From positions 119,962,126-120,026,125 of the forward strand of contig CP136069.1 in NCBI GenBank assembly GCA_032622095.1: a stretch of 64,000 nucleotides of DNA, written 5' to 3'. Below the pieces are notes generated by a model. The model was not told the DNA's origin, ran no database searches, and saw only the letters and a program-made list of their open reading frames with translations. The DNA is from Siphonodentalium dalli (lineage: Eukaryota; Mollusca; Scaphopoda; Gadilida; Siphonodentaliidae). The translations under genes and the position numbers were made by a program. Of this stretch, positions 35,506 through 47,869 are shown piece by piece (positions within the stretch are counted from its first letter, which is position 1; every line of letters begins with the position of its first letter).

Positions 35506-37409
35506 AACCATATCTCAACCCCACTACAATCTGGGACTAATATATGTTATACATGTATTAGTCCCAGCTACGGTACAATCAGTGAACCTGATGAATAATT
35601 TTAACAGCATCTGAAAATGAAAGAAACATCCCACACCTTGTCTACGATATAATGAAAGCCATAATTGTAAATCAATCAGCTCTGCGTGTACCGGTATACA
35701 TGTATATGTACACATATTGGACCCACATGAATTGCTAGTATATTCTCCATGTTAATTTAAAACGAGCGCACCACTTTAACAAACTCATTATTGAGTATTC
35801 TATCAATAGCGATGTGTTTGATAAAGTGGCAAGGTCATTTTAAATTTATACTCCTTTTAACATCAGTAGGCCTACACAATCATTCGTTGCATAACTTTCA
35901 TTAAATTTTCCTAGTACTGAATATAAACAGTACTGGTACAATAACACTAGCAGTACTGGAACCGACCATACTGTACATGTAGGTGTCTGGCCTGTTTATT
36001 ACCTTTTTAATTTGTTCTGATACATCAGGTAATATAATAAATGATAGTTCATTCAGACAACATCCTCTAAGTTGCGTAATAATAGAGACAAACTAATAAT
36101 AGTGATGGTGGGATTTTTTAGCTAAAATTAATAATAGTAACCACAGCAATTTCACTCTATGTCTCTTAGTGATCTGATCATGGGAAGTGTTCTCCAAATA
36201 TAATAACAGTGTTGACACTATCATATTATTGACACTATTATTGCACATGAGAGTACCGTTACTAGTACATGTAGATGCTAATATGAGTAAGTCATTATCA
36301 AGTCTGGCTCTTCTTGAATTCAACTATCATAGTGATATTCAACTACATGTATTATATCTTAATTGTACTACCATACACAATGTATACTGGTACGGTATAT
36401 ACGTAAACTCCAGGTTTTCTCTATTTTTACTAAAACTTCATAGAATCATCTCACTTCATAATGCACAACCACTTAAAATGTACATATATATAACACTATA
36501 ATTTTAACAGAGCAAATGAGAAGGCATCATATTCCAATATAAAAAGAATTCTACAGCTTATTACAGGAGACCTGTTTATTTCATAATGGCAGAAGTACAT
36601 GTGCATGTACCGGTATGCCATTTGAATGACATTATAAATAACTTCTCACCAAGATGATTTCAAAATTCTAACTACTAGTACAAGTAAATCAGTTAAATAA
36701 TCAAAAATGCCAGCACCGATATATAAACTGTACTTAGTACATGTAGTAGGTACCGTACATGAGATATTTTCACCACTTCATAATAGTTGAATATATACGG
36801 TACATGTACCGGTACAATGGAATTCAAGTTGTGTCAGACCTGTTGTTTGGCATAAACAATGTACCAGTAAGTGACTTTGGTGATCACTGTTAGTCATTGA
36901 TTTTGATAACATAAGTTCATGATTTTTACAAAATAATTTTAATGAATCAAAACCATGTGCAGCCGCATGTGTAACATGTAACTGTCTTTGTCCATTACTC
37001 ATTATCCAAGTCTGGTTTAGTCTTGATCTAATGATCAAAGGCGGAATGTTACTAGTATGTACCGGTAACTTATGATCATGATCCGGGAGTCTGGTGAATT
37101 ATAATCCATTTCACAGCATTGTCCATGTCTGCATGTTTCATGACATGTTTGGTAAACATCCTCACTCGATTCACTGACACTGGTGAGTGGTGCCATTGCC
37201 ATTCTGATTCTCCAATCTCCATATCATGTTCTACCCTTCACAAGTTCACACACATGTAGCTACTGTACTTCTAATCAGTCTAATGTACTATGCAGAATGA
37301 TAGAATCTGAATTCTGAACATTCAATGACCTTTTACGGCGTCAGCGTTGACTGCATTTCAGCGTTGACTGCATTTCAGCATTGAAGGGCTGAGGAGTCCA
37401 GAATAGAAC
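35506..37409. other. Intergenic, dense in TACATGTA and ACCGGT palindromes
   Basis: The words TACATGTA, GTACCGGT and CTAGTA recur unusually often (for example near 35690, 36240, 36600, 36735, 36790-36810 and 37055). A second hairpin TGGGACTAATATATG ... TATTAGTCCCA lies at about 35531-35565. Frames at 36093-36323 and 36187-36501 have no recognised domains. Confidence 0.5.
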
Positions 37410-38775
37410 TAGTGATGTACCGATTATCGGTATCGGCTATCGGATCGGGCCGATATATGTTGTATCGGCAAGATATCGGTATCGGTAAAATTTAGTCTCC
37501 CGACCGATATCGTTAACCGATACATGTCGCGTCCTTTGTGAACGTTGTTACACCAATTCCGACTTTAATATTAAATAAATGACGGGAATTTCCAGAAAAA
37601 ATAGCGACTATTTTACGCACTGGTCAGCCCTCCATCACATACAGTGATATACCATGATCATGATGACAACATCGACATGAGACTGTTGGTACACTCATGA
37701 CCCAAATAAACATTTCCAAAGGTACCGTAGTTCGGTACGCTTAATAATTAAAGTTAAAACATAAACTGTATACAATTCAAATTACTTGTGAGTGCCGAGT
37801 AGCACATGTTGAAAGCGAATAACTGACGCCCCTGGCATTAGCGTGAGAATGGAATCTTCCTGTGAGTGAATCAGACTGATGTACCGGTATCATTTAGTGA
37901 TGTATTCATGGGGGTGTGGAATTAATTCTGCACCACGTGCGACAGTAAGTTGTCACATTGTTATGATATTCCCAAGGCGGATGCCGGGCGGTAAGATCAA
38001 ACGATTATTTGCATGCATTTGATGTCATCGAGTAGGAATCACTAACAAGCCACGTGTTGACAGATGACACAGTAAACTAAAAATCATAGTGTTATAAATA
38101 GACGAGTCACTTGACCAGTTTGCATTAAAGTCGCCGCAGTCGTGACTCGCTATTCCTCAATATATAGAAACATCACGTGTTAACAACAGTTAAGTGTGTG
38201 TGTTTAAAGTGCTTTTGTTTCAAATTGATTGACATTCTGGTATACGATGACTGAAGATGGAGGAGGTGACTAACTTGTTTGATAGAACCATCCGAACCAA
38301 TCAGAGTGCTCTGTGGGCGGGATTTGTATCTGCTGTCATGGGCAGAGAAAATGTCAACAATTTATGCGGGACATTGTAGGTGTTATTAAACGCAAGTTCA
38401 ACTTCTGAAAAAGATTGAGTTTGGCAAATTGAAATTGAAATTGCCGTCATTGACTCAAATGGATTACTAGTATGGACTGATTCCGTAAGGCACGGTAACG
38501 GAATCAAACAAATATTGAGGAAATCTTATGAATGCAACGAAATATTAAATCGTTTTGCCAGGGTTTTTGGGGAACGTAAACTAAACTTTTTTTGCAACCA
38601 GGTTATTGCAATATCGGTTCTTTGCCGACAATATTTTGTAATTTAAAAGACAAATTGATATGGAGTTTGGTTCACGTACATGACTTATCGGTATCTGTAT
38701 CGGATCGGCCGATAATTCTACTGAAAATATCGGCTATCGGCTTTTACCGATAACCCCCGTATCGTTACATCACTA
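37410..38775. mobile_element. Non-autonomous hAT-type element, 1366 bp, 8 bp target duplication
   Basis: The ends are TAGTGATGTACCGATTATCG (37410) and its imperfect reverse complement ATCGTTACATCACTA (ending 38775). They are flanked by perfect AATAGAAC at 37402-37409 and 38776-38783. Next to each end is a cluster of ATCGGTATCGGC/GCCGATA words. Eight-bp duplications and a TAGTG-type terminus are typical of the hAT superfamily. The interior has no transposase-like frame (largest 68 residues), so it depends on another copy for movement. Confidence 0.9.
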
Positions 38776-41305
38776 AATAGAACTATAATCATCATATTTT
38801 GCAATAATCATTACATTCACATTGTTTGCATTCTTCCATTGCCTTGGGTCAATCAGTGCTATTCACTTATTCGAGTCAATGTCCATGATAATAACAGTTG
38901 AATACGGCATAGCCTGACCTGCCACACTCAGTGACTCACATACAGTGTCTGTGACCAGTCCAGTGTTAGTTCAGTCATGAACGTAGTGCGTATCCTTCTA
39001 CGCTGGAAGCAGCAATCTGCGAAAGCGGTCATGTTGACCAACTTCACAAAGTGAAAGTCCAGTGTGCGATATTCGGATTGGTCCCGTCACTTCACATGAT
39101 ATTTTCTGATAATTAAGCGGTATTTCTAACATCCAAACGGGTTAAAACAGTCTATATCTAATCCGTTATGTACACGAAAGAATGAGATACACATTTTCTG
39201 CGAATAATGAACGAAACAAGCAGATATGACAGATGAAAAAAACTATTTATTTTTAACACATAAAAATTCCACACCGGAAGTTCGGCTGCGCATTGCGAAT
39301 GTGCAGGGGTGGCGAATACGGACTGTGAAATAACGTACTCTAACTCTGGGAACAATTTATCCCCAATTTCATGCACAAGAATGTTTAAAAATTATCATAA
39401 CATATTCGACTTGTTTTTAATTTGTTTTCATGAAAAGGAATGATAAAAGGCACAATAACCATATCTAGAACGACAAATAAATCCAAATTAGCCATTTCCC
39501 CGTAAAATTTCGGTCAGGCAAGCGAGGTACAAAAATGTATGAATCTGAGTACGAAAGTCAGAGTGTTCCTCTATCGTATTGCAATAATCGCCAACCTATT
39601 ATAATATAAAAAAGCTATGCAGGGGGATAACTCGGAAAAAAAATTATTGTTGCGGAAAAAGTCTCATTGTGAGACTTTAATAACCTTACCACCCCTTGCA
39701 CCCGGATATGCGCGTTGCGGTTGCTTTGTGCATGTATAGCGGCTCTCCGGCCGGTAAACAGCTTTCATCATCGCCGGTTATATGTAATTTCACTCAAGCA
39801 GACAACCGAATTGGGGTGCATTAATGCCACGTGAGAGGGTGATACTTTGTTTATAGCAACCACCAAGGGTGTTTATACTTAAGGCAGGTGAATGACGTCA
39901 TATTATTTTTTCTATATCCATCAGTGATTTTTCAAGATCGCGGGTATAGATTTTGGACAAATTGGCACGTAACTTCCGGTTAGCCACCGTGTGGAGATTG
40001 CAAAAAAAACAACGCTGAACTGGAAATGAAGCATCGCGATAAAAATGAAAGTAACTACTTCACAACTTACGAAGAATTCACATGTGATTTAAGTCTATTA
40101 ATTTCATTTAGGCCAATTTCGTTGGTCACGTTAATGAAAACGAAAAATGGAGAAGTCATGACGATAATCCAGACAAGGTTTTACAATCCACGACACGTCT
40201 TGTCCATTTGACATGTCGTCTGCGTCGTGACCACTGCACGATGTTACATAAATTATTAGTCTTTATTATGTCGCCGAAAAAGGCAAATTTAAGGCACATC
40301 ATGTGTGGTTGCTCCACTATATATGTGTCACGTACGATTCATATTATGTACACGGATTAGCTTGGAATGTGAATATAGAAGACTGTTCTATTTATTGGAA
40401 AATGTGGCCATTGTGCAAATAAATCGTTTTATCATACAAATCTAGCAAGTGTGTGATAACCATCCAGAAAACCTACGCTGTATACACTTTTCTGAATGCG
40501 TGTATATCTCGTGTATCTAATGGCAACCAATCCCAGTTCAATATCCTCACTTTTCATCGAAACAATCAGACCAACTTGCATGTCAAATATACGCAAAAAT
40601 TATGGAACGTTTATAGCACCTTTATGACATGCATGTTCAATCGGTAACTATGTACCCTCGATTAATCTTATAACGGTATTCAACCGGTAACTATATATGT
40701 ACCCTCGACTGGCCTCGAGGAATTCTTATAACGGTATTACAGGCTCTCGTGGTTCATATCGAACGGAAATGCAGTTACATAGATCGGTGTCTTGTGGGGG
40801 ATGCAACGATCGGGCCATGGAGACACAATAATTATGTCAATCAATTATTTTCCATCCTAAGTTACATGGATCCATCTGGCAAGGGAACCCTGAAGCCTGA
40901 TACAATTCCGTCAATGGGGATGGCAGTTGCGAATTGGATAATACTAGTATTAGGATGGATCCAGGACGGTAAGAACCAATTTAGAGTTTGTACCAACTTT
41001 GCTAGGTTCTTTGGTCCAGGTTTGAACAGGAGGAAAGTCAGTTAGTTCTGATAAAGAAGGTGCCTTCACAAGTTAATAAAACATTCGGCCAGGTTCATAG
41101 TTTACCATAACCATGTCCGGATTACTTTATCTGCGCAATCTGGCGATTATCTCAAAATGATAATATTAATCCCAGCCACTCAATTGTACTATTTTTATTA
41201 TAACATACGTGTATATAGCGATGTTAACCAATCAGTCAATTTTAATCGTGACAGTGGATGGAGCAATATAATATATGACTATGATTATTTATTCATAACT
41301 CTATA
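38776..41305. other. Intergenic, no gene recognised
   Basis: Some GC-richer patches occur (39690-39850), with a CRE-like TGACGTCA at about 39893-39900. Plus frames at 40026-40211 and 40749-41045 are unassigned. A promoter for an unseen gene is possible but unsupported. Confidence 0.4.
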
Positions 41306-42430
41306 TCTAATATATATTTTGGGACTTCTGTCTGTTTGTTTGTTAGCAATGGCCAGGAAAACTGCCGGACGAACTTTGATACATAGGCTACTTTTGTCCG
41401 GGGAGTGTTTTGGATGGGTCAAATCGTCACCCCGACCTGACCTTGACCTTCAAAATGGCCAATTCAAGGTAAATCTAATATATATTTTGGTACTCCTGTC
41501 TGTGTGTTAGCTATGGCCGGAAAAACTGCCGGACGGATTGAGCCCAAACTTCCTATCTAAGGGTAAAATCTCAGATGAAGTGTCATCGCACCGCTTATGA
41601 GAACGTCAGAGCACTCCTTCTCCATTCCCCCGTCACAGCAATGGGAATTCATGGGTTAATCGCGTGATAGTTAAAGAGCGTTCGTATCCGCAGTGTCGTT
41701 GATAAAGAGCGTATATGTGTCCAGACATTAGCGTGTTGTGTCTGTGTACAGACATGAGCGTGTTGTGTGATTCTTTTGTCTGCGTTCGTACTTAGGGGTT
41801 CCTAGGAATGGGGAGATTTTCATCGGGTCAGTTTTTCCGCCCGAGGCGACCTTCACCTTGAACGGGTACCCACAAATAATCTAATATATATTTTGGGACT
41901 TCTGTCTGTCTGTTTGTCTGTTAGCTATGGCCGGGAAAACTGCTGGACGGATTTCGACGAAATTTGATACCTACGGGTGATTTTCTCCGGGGAGTGTTTT
42001 GGACGGGTCAAATCGTGACCCCGACCTGACCTTGACCTGCAAAATGGTCAATTCAAGGTCAAAGCCCGGACGAAGTCGGGTCACCCGCTAGTCTATTATA
42101 TATTTTGGGACTTCTGTCTGTTTGTTTGTTAGAAATGGTCGGGAAAACTGCCTGACGGATTTCGACGAAATTTGATATCTATTTGTACTTTTGTCCGGGG
42201 AGTGTTTTGGATGGGCCAAATCGTGACCCCGACCTGACCTTCAAAATTGTCAATTCAAGGTAAAATCGCGCCTTCGACGGACGGATTTCGACAAAATTTG
42301 ATACCTACGGCTACCTTTGTCCGGGGAGTGTTTTCGACGGGTCAAATCGTGACCCCGACCTGACATTGACCTTCAAAATGGTCACTTCAATGTCAAATCG
42401 GGTAAAACGGACGTATTTCGACGAAATTTG
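41306..42430 (+). mobile_element. Cluster of Helitron-like units sharing one 5' end
   Basis: The start TCTAATATATATTTTGG occurs at 41306, 41474 and 41880, and a variant TCTATTATATATTTTGGG at 42092. Each is followed by CTGTCTG and, in longer copies, by ATGGCCGGGAAAACTGC, GGACGGATTTCGACGAAATT, GTCCGGGGAGTGTTTTGG and GTGACCCCGACCTGACCTTG. The unit 41880-42091 is complete, ending in a hairpin-bearing CCCGGACGAAGTCGGG then TCACCCGCTAG. The next unit begins at the very next base. Short frames here are repeat-derived. Confidence 0.8.
41880..42091 (+). mobile_element. Complete 212 bp Helitron-like unit
   Basis: It runs from TC (41880) to CTAG (42088-42091), with an A before and a T after, and a CCCG...CGGG hairpin just before the end. 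It is non-coding and probably moved by a Helitron transposase encoded elsewhere. Confidence 0.78.
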
Positions 42431-43442
42431 ATACCTAGTGGTACGACATAATGTAAACAACCCGATATAAATACCCCCACGTCGGAGTTTAAAAACACAA
42501 TAAAACATAAGAATCCGTCCCTTGTGTACAAATTATTGCAGAATATAAACGATCCATATCAAATAATTTTAAATGCGGAGACAAATTTGTGTTATCGAGT
42601 GTAAACGGGAAAATATTACTGAAATTAGCCAAATAATAATGTTATTGATAGTAACGCTGGGGAGCACTTTGGTTGATGGCGAACTTGAAGCAAATCATTG
42701 TCAATTTCATTGTCACTTTCATCATGTTCATTTCATAATTCCATCCATAAAATACCACCCGAACGCATGTCGATTTAAAATTCGGCGGAAAACGTCACCA
42801 TTAACCGAATTCACGTGAAGCTGCATGGATATGTCTTCTGCTTTGTTCGTTATTATATGTTCCTTCTTATTCAAGAATAGTAGGATGATATGATATCGAT
42901 GGATTATCAGATACACGTATGTACTATCTAGTCTTATAGCAATTTCGTATTTAAAATGTTTTGTTTCGTTGAAATGCAGTCGTATTGCACAATAGTCTCT
43001 GTATAGTGCAGAAACACAGGCATTTTTGGCCAACGTGCTGTACATTAGTTGGAAAATAAAGCTTTGCACATGAAGCTAATGTTGTGTTCTTGTGATCGCA
43101 CGTGAACTGCATCTCCTAGTCGCACAAACACACATATAAAGCTCAGGACTATATAGTGGAACTGTCAGTCAATTTATTGATTGAGTACCCACACGTACAA
43201 GTTCTAGGGACGTGGCTATATATTTGCCATGTGAGTGCTCCATCAAATTTCCAGCCAACTGCACCCGCACCCCCTTGGAAATATCCAACCTGATACACCC
43301 TAAGATTGGAATATTACCAACTTTTACTGGTTGAAAAATCAAACAATGAGAACAATTCCAACCTATATATGGTGTCAAATTAATGTCCAACTAATGTTAT
43401 GTCAGGCATAAAATTTCCAACTGCTGGAAATGTACCAAAGTT

Positions 43443-43808
43443 TAGTCTAAACATACAGTATTTATTTGTAAAAGTTAGAAAACACATGATATATAACACA
43501 TACATTTGTTTATACAGACAATGGGATTGGAGGACAAGTGCTGACTCACTTAAGGGTACCCTCTCCCATATGTTATTACACTGAAACATAAATAATTAGT
43601 AATGGCAAAGCAACATGACTACCAAAACAAGTTGAACATATATACAGATCACCGGGGTCACCCCATCCCACGAGTTAGTCATAAGTTTGTATATGTATTT
43701 GTTTAAAATCTGGTTTGCTTGTTGCATTGCTGGCTTGTACGTATCATTATTTGGAATAGTTAGTCAAAAGAATCCTGACGTGTGAATGACTGTACAGCTA
43801 AGAAAATT
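43443..43808. other. 366 bp block present only in the left arm
   Basis: It is bounded by GTACCAAAGTT (43432-43442) and GTACCAGAGTT (43809-43819). The right arm has just one such word at the matching point. Either a sequence inserted with an 11 bp duplication, or the right arm lost it by recombination between the short direct repeats. Confidence 0.6.
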
Positions 43809-44075
43809 GTACCAGAGTTCGGGGGGGGGGGCGGGACACCCCAACAAACCTCTGTCCCTGTACAACTGACAAATTTCGTGTGTTCTCAATAACGTCTTCG
43901 GAATTTGATTCTGGAGATCTTGAGCTGTTATAAATGATTGCCCTCATCAATAAACACACACATTAACTTGAACAAAGATGCGATTAAGTCGGATTGTCAG
44001 CTAAAATGGCCCCATGTATACACACATAGAAGAAAAGCATGACTTTCACAACAAACATGAACATTATAAATATAA

Positions 44076-45897
44076 TCGGGAAACCACGTCATGGTTATAT
44101 TTTTGAGTCTATGTGCAGAGCTCGCAGCGATTTCAAACATGCGTTACGTAAATGCAAATCAAACAAGGAGCAGATGCGATGTGATCGGATTGTAGAAGAA
44201 TACAACAATAAGAATTATACGCAATTTTGGAATTCAATATTGATGTCAAAATAGGAGAAATGTGGAAACGCTGTAACAATCGATGGGATTTCGGGAGAAC
44301 AAACCATCTGCGAAATGTGAAAAGAATACTTTTCGGATATTTTGAGCGGAAAATGTGGAAATACACATGATCCCAAATCAAAGACCGAATATTGCATGGA
44401 TGGGAGTGATTTAGCATTCAACAGTTCTGACATTCAATGCGCTATACATAAACTTCATAATCGGAAGGCATGTGGTTCAGATGGTATTTCAGCGGAGCAT
44501 CTGAAATTCTGTTGCAGCAAAATCAACCAATATTTGGCATATTTGTTCACACTGATGTTGAAATATGGACATCTACCGGATACTATGTTGGAAGTGACGC
44601 TCGTTCCCATCGTCAAGAACAAAACTGGTAGTTTATTCTCCAAAGAAAATTACCGTCCAATAGCTTTATCTAACTTACTATCGAAAATTCTTGAACGAGT
44701 CATATTTAGCAGAATAAAGGACAAACTAGCCACGAATGACAATCAATTTGGCTTCAAGGAGAAGCATTCAACGGATATGTGTATTTTCACACTGAAAGAA
44801 ACAATCAGATGCTATTTATCAAAGAACACACCGGTGTATGTGTGTTTCCTTGATGCTAGTAAGGCTTTCGATAGAGTTGACCATGACAAATTATTCGAGG
44901 TCTTGGAGCGACGTGGTGTCAACATATATTTCATCAGACTGCTGAGAGAGTGGTTCGAACATAAAAGGTATTGTGTAAGATGGGGGTCTTCAAACTCGAA
45001 AGAATTCATTCCGAGAAATGGAGTACGACAGGGAGTTATGTTAAGCCCCATGCTATTCAATGTTTATATTGACATGATTAGCGAAGAGCTAAACATCACT
45101 AACGCTGGATGTGTGATTGGAGGGAGACTTTTGATCACCTCGCATATGCTGATGACATGTGTCTTCTCGCTCCATCCATACACGGCTTTGCGAAGACTTA
45201 TAAAAGTGTGTGAGGTTGTTGCCAGGGATCTGAAGCTGGTCTATAACCCGCTAAAAACTGTTGCGATGTCCTTCATACCGAAAACCCTTGATATAAATAC
45301 AGTGCCCACATTGTCGTTGGGCGGTTCGTCTACACAGCAGGCTTCGTCTTGCAAGTACCTCGGTCATGTGATAAGGAAAGACCTGGACGATGAAGAGGAC
45401 ACCCAAATGCAATATCGCTCTACATGCATGTTCCCGTTCAAATACGATTATACGAAAATTTGGCAAGTGCTCTAGTCATGTTAAGAGATTCTTATTTGAA
45501 CGTTTTGTTGCTCCTCAATACTGTACCCACTTGTGGGCAAGTTATAAAAAGACAACCTATAATAAGCTCATAGTGTGCTACAATCATAACGCCTACATGA
45601 TGCTAATGAAATACGATCGATATTGCAGCGCTATAGCGGAATGTTCGCATGGGATCAGGTTGGTTCTTTGCCAGAAGTAAGGAGGAGGACGATATACAGT
45701 TTCGTACAGAGGGTATCCAATAGCACAAATTCTCTGGTTCAAGCAATATATGAAATGAGCGTTGTTTCGTCAGCGAGACTAATAACACTTTGGAATCTTC
45801 TGCTCCATGTATAAGTATTCAATACTTCTAACGTCTAAAAACCTATATATGGGCAATACTGCCTGAAATAAAAGAATACAATACAATACAATACAAT
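44076..45897 (+). pseudogene. 5'-truncated non-LTR retrotransposon (reverse transcriptase), broken
   Basis: From the linker before the palm (RARSDFKHALRKCKSNKEQ), the copy reads through RT motifs: NRKACGSDGISAEHLKF, ENYRPIALSNLLSKILERV, NQFGFKEKHSTD, FLDASKAFDRVDH, NGVRQGVMLSPMLFNVYID. The catalytic YADD box is present in the DNA near 45145-45160 but lies in another frame, because two compensating frameshifts flank it. A frameshift near 44255, further shifts after 45460 and another near 45640 break the copy. The 3' part still encodes the expected RFVAPQYCTHLWASYKK and ARLITLWNLLLHV endings. The tail is a short AATAC/ATACA repeat (45874-45897). ATATAA duplications flank it (44070-44075, 45898-45903). 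Clade: CR1/L2/Jockey group, exact clade not assignable by eye. Confidence 0.92.
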
Positions 45898-46339
45898 ATA
45901 TAAGATACAAATGATACTTGTGTCAAATGGATGAGCCATGTTTGACGCTGGGTGAATAGTATCGGAGATCACGTGGATTTCAAAATCTGACCTAGAATCC
46001 GTGTAATTTCGATTTAGCACCGCACCGTAATCGGTTTAGGATTCTGAATCCAGATTATCCCACCAAATAACGACTCAGTTTATAGCGAAATTTACAAAAC
46101 TCGTCCAGTAAATTAGGTTTGGATCTATTTGTTTGTCCTAAATCAATTATAAGAGAACATAGGCTTCATCGATTTACGTCAAGTTGAAAACAGTTGATAG
46201 ATGTCGTAGTCGAGTCGTTTAGTGTCTATACAACAGCGAAAATACTTGGTTTAACGATTTATTTACCATCAATAGGAGGGAAATGTTAACTTGTTAAGAT
46301 AATAAGTTCAATGGAACTATTCACCAATGGGTGATCAGT

Positions 46340-47080
46340 GAGTATTTAGATCAGTGGGTGGATTTTAACGATTTGTTCCAATATGGTTTAATATGACTAC
46401 GGAATTTTGATTTAGGAACAACTTCTGAGGCTGCATTACTGAGAGCAGAAACTAAGGAATTATAATAGTTATCAATCGAAGATACACTATCTATTTCAAC
46501 AGTAGGGCAATTTTTACCCACGTTTGTCGCAAACGTACGAGCGAGTGTCGGATTTGAATTCAGAGCTGACCATTTTAATTTTGACGAGCACTGTACATGC
46601 GAGGCCTGAGGCTGAAGTACTTCGTCATTCATACATATTACAATGGGACGATGCGTTGATACGTCGATGCTATCGTCTTGTAAAATATCAACTGTTTGTA
46701 TTTTGTCAATTTTTGTGGATCATTGCTTTATGAATAAGGAAATGGTCTATAATTGAACAGGAATCAGGATATGTCGGTGGTACGAATGTTTTTACCGTGG
46801 TAGTTTTGAACGAGCAAACTCGAGCAAACACCTTTGTCCATAAACATATTTGTCAATAGCATGCCTCTGTAATTTGGGCGAAAGGAATTTACGTTTAAGT
46901 CCCCCATAACGATTACAGTTCCCAACGAACTATAATAGTCAAATAAATTTGACACTTTCTCAATATACTTTGAGAAAAAATCGTCAGAGTAATTGCTGGA
47001 AGGAAGATATACTTGGAATATGTAGTAAAATGTCCATTGATTAATGTATAGTTGAATTCCAATAATTCCGATGTGTTTGT
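46340..47080 (-). pseudogene. Non-LTR retrotransposon endonuclease fragment, broken
   Basis: The minus-strand translation shows IGIQLYINQWTFYYIFQVYL, then GTVIVMGDLNVNS (the endonuclease 'GD.N' motif), then IIDHFLIHKAM, DDSIDVSTHRPIVICM (the 'S.H.P' motif), and finally the post-endonuclease linker ending IKPYWNKSLKSTH. At least two frameshifts and a stop interrupt it. It lies in the spacer of the large inverted repeat. Its element coordinates stop almost where the plus-strand copy at 44076-45897 begins, yet it points the other way. Confidence 0.85.
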
Positions 47081-47336
47081 CTTATCGGTTGGTGCCTATA
47101 CGTTACACGCTAGCTAGAGTTGTTCGATGTGCGAGTGCAGTATCATGTTCCGGTGTTATAACCACAACATACGCATGTGTCCACAGATGTATCATATTCT
47201 GAATATTCCATTCCATGTATATCGTGCTTTCGCCTCAGATCCCATTCCATCTGATTGGTGCTCAATTGCACTTGGGGGGTTTGCAGCTTGACATAATACT
47301 TAGTAAAGTTCGTTTTAGTCACATTCCGCTCCGGCT

Positions 47337-47379
<43 letters not shown>

Positions 47380-47869
47380 GTTACACGAGGTCGGTGAATA
47401 CGTGAAAGTTTCTCCAGCATAAAAATAATAAAGAACTAATAAAGAATGTTCATGACAACGCTATTACCGACAAGGTACAACTAAGTTGAAAACAGGTGAT
47501 AAATTGCTGACTTCTGTCAGTTTTTCATGGGTAGAGGTATACAGTGCATGTTGTATACAGGGATGTGGGTAGTGCAAGGGTCTCCGTTGGAGTGAGGGTG
47601 TCAACGAATGTTTTGTCATTGGAGAAGACGTCCAATTTCCGTTATGATCAATGCTGCTATCTCGAGTCCATGTCAATGCACATGTACATGCAGCTGCTCA
47701 CCTGGGGATAAAGTGAAAGATAATTCCCTGGCGAGATATTCCAATTACCATATAATGAGAGCGTTGGGAGGAAATTAATATACCCTTCATGGCGTTAAGT
47801 GCTCTGGACCTCATAATAATCGCGAAATCATTACACCTGGGCATTAATTACGAGTAATCTATTATGTTA
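47081..47869. other. Inverted-repeat spacer with a 39 bp poly-G run
   Basis: The region 47339-47377 is pure G (39 bases). Its true length is uncertain because such runs are assembled poorly. Frames across it (for example 47215-47397) encode poly-Gly and are not credible. Otherwise no feature. Confidence 0.7.

Larger units (their letters stand above)
42630..46080. repeat. Left arm of a large diverged inverted repeat
   Basis: The left arm pairs with 47870-49060 in reverse complement. Examples: GGGGAGCACTTTGGTTGATG (42660) with CATCAACCGAAGTGCTCCCC (49025-49045); GCATGACTTTCACA (44038) with TGTGAAAGTCATGC (48080); ACAAATGATACTTGTGTCAA (45907) with TTGACACAAGTATCATTTGT (48034). This arm contains two blocks missing from the other: 43443-43808 and the retrotransposon 44076-45897. 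Confidence 0.88.

Noticed and set aside
40749-41045. 98-residue plus frame as a gene
   Set aside because: No recognised domain, no signal peptide and no splice context that would support it.
44342-45475. Intact reverse transcriptase gene
   Set aside because: The catalytic YADD box is in another frame from the rest of the protein, and more frameshifts lie on both sides, so the copy is dead.
44076-47080. Twin-priming inversion of a single retrotransposon
   Set aside because: In twin priming the inverted 5' part lies before the 3' part, inside the same target duplication. Here the oppositely oriented piece lies beyond the tail and outside the ATATAA flanks.
47215-47397. Poly-Gly-ending frame
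   Set aside because: It is created by the 39 bp G run, whose length is itself doubtful.
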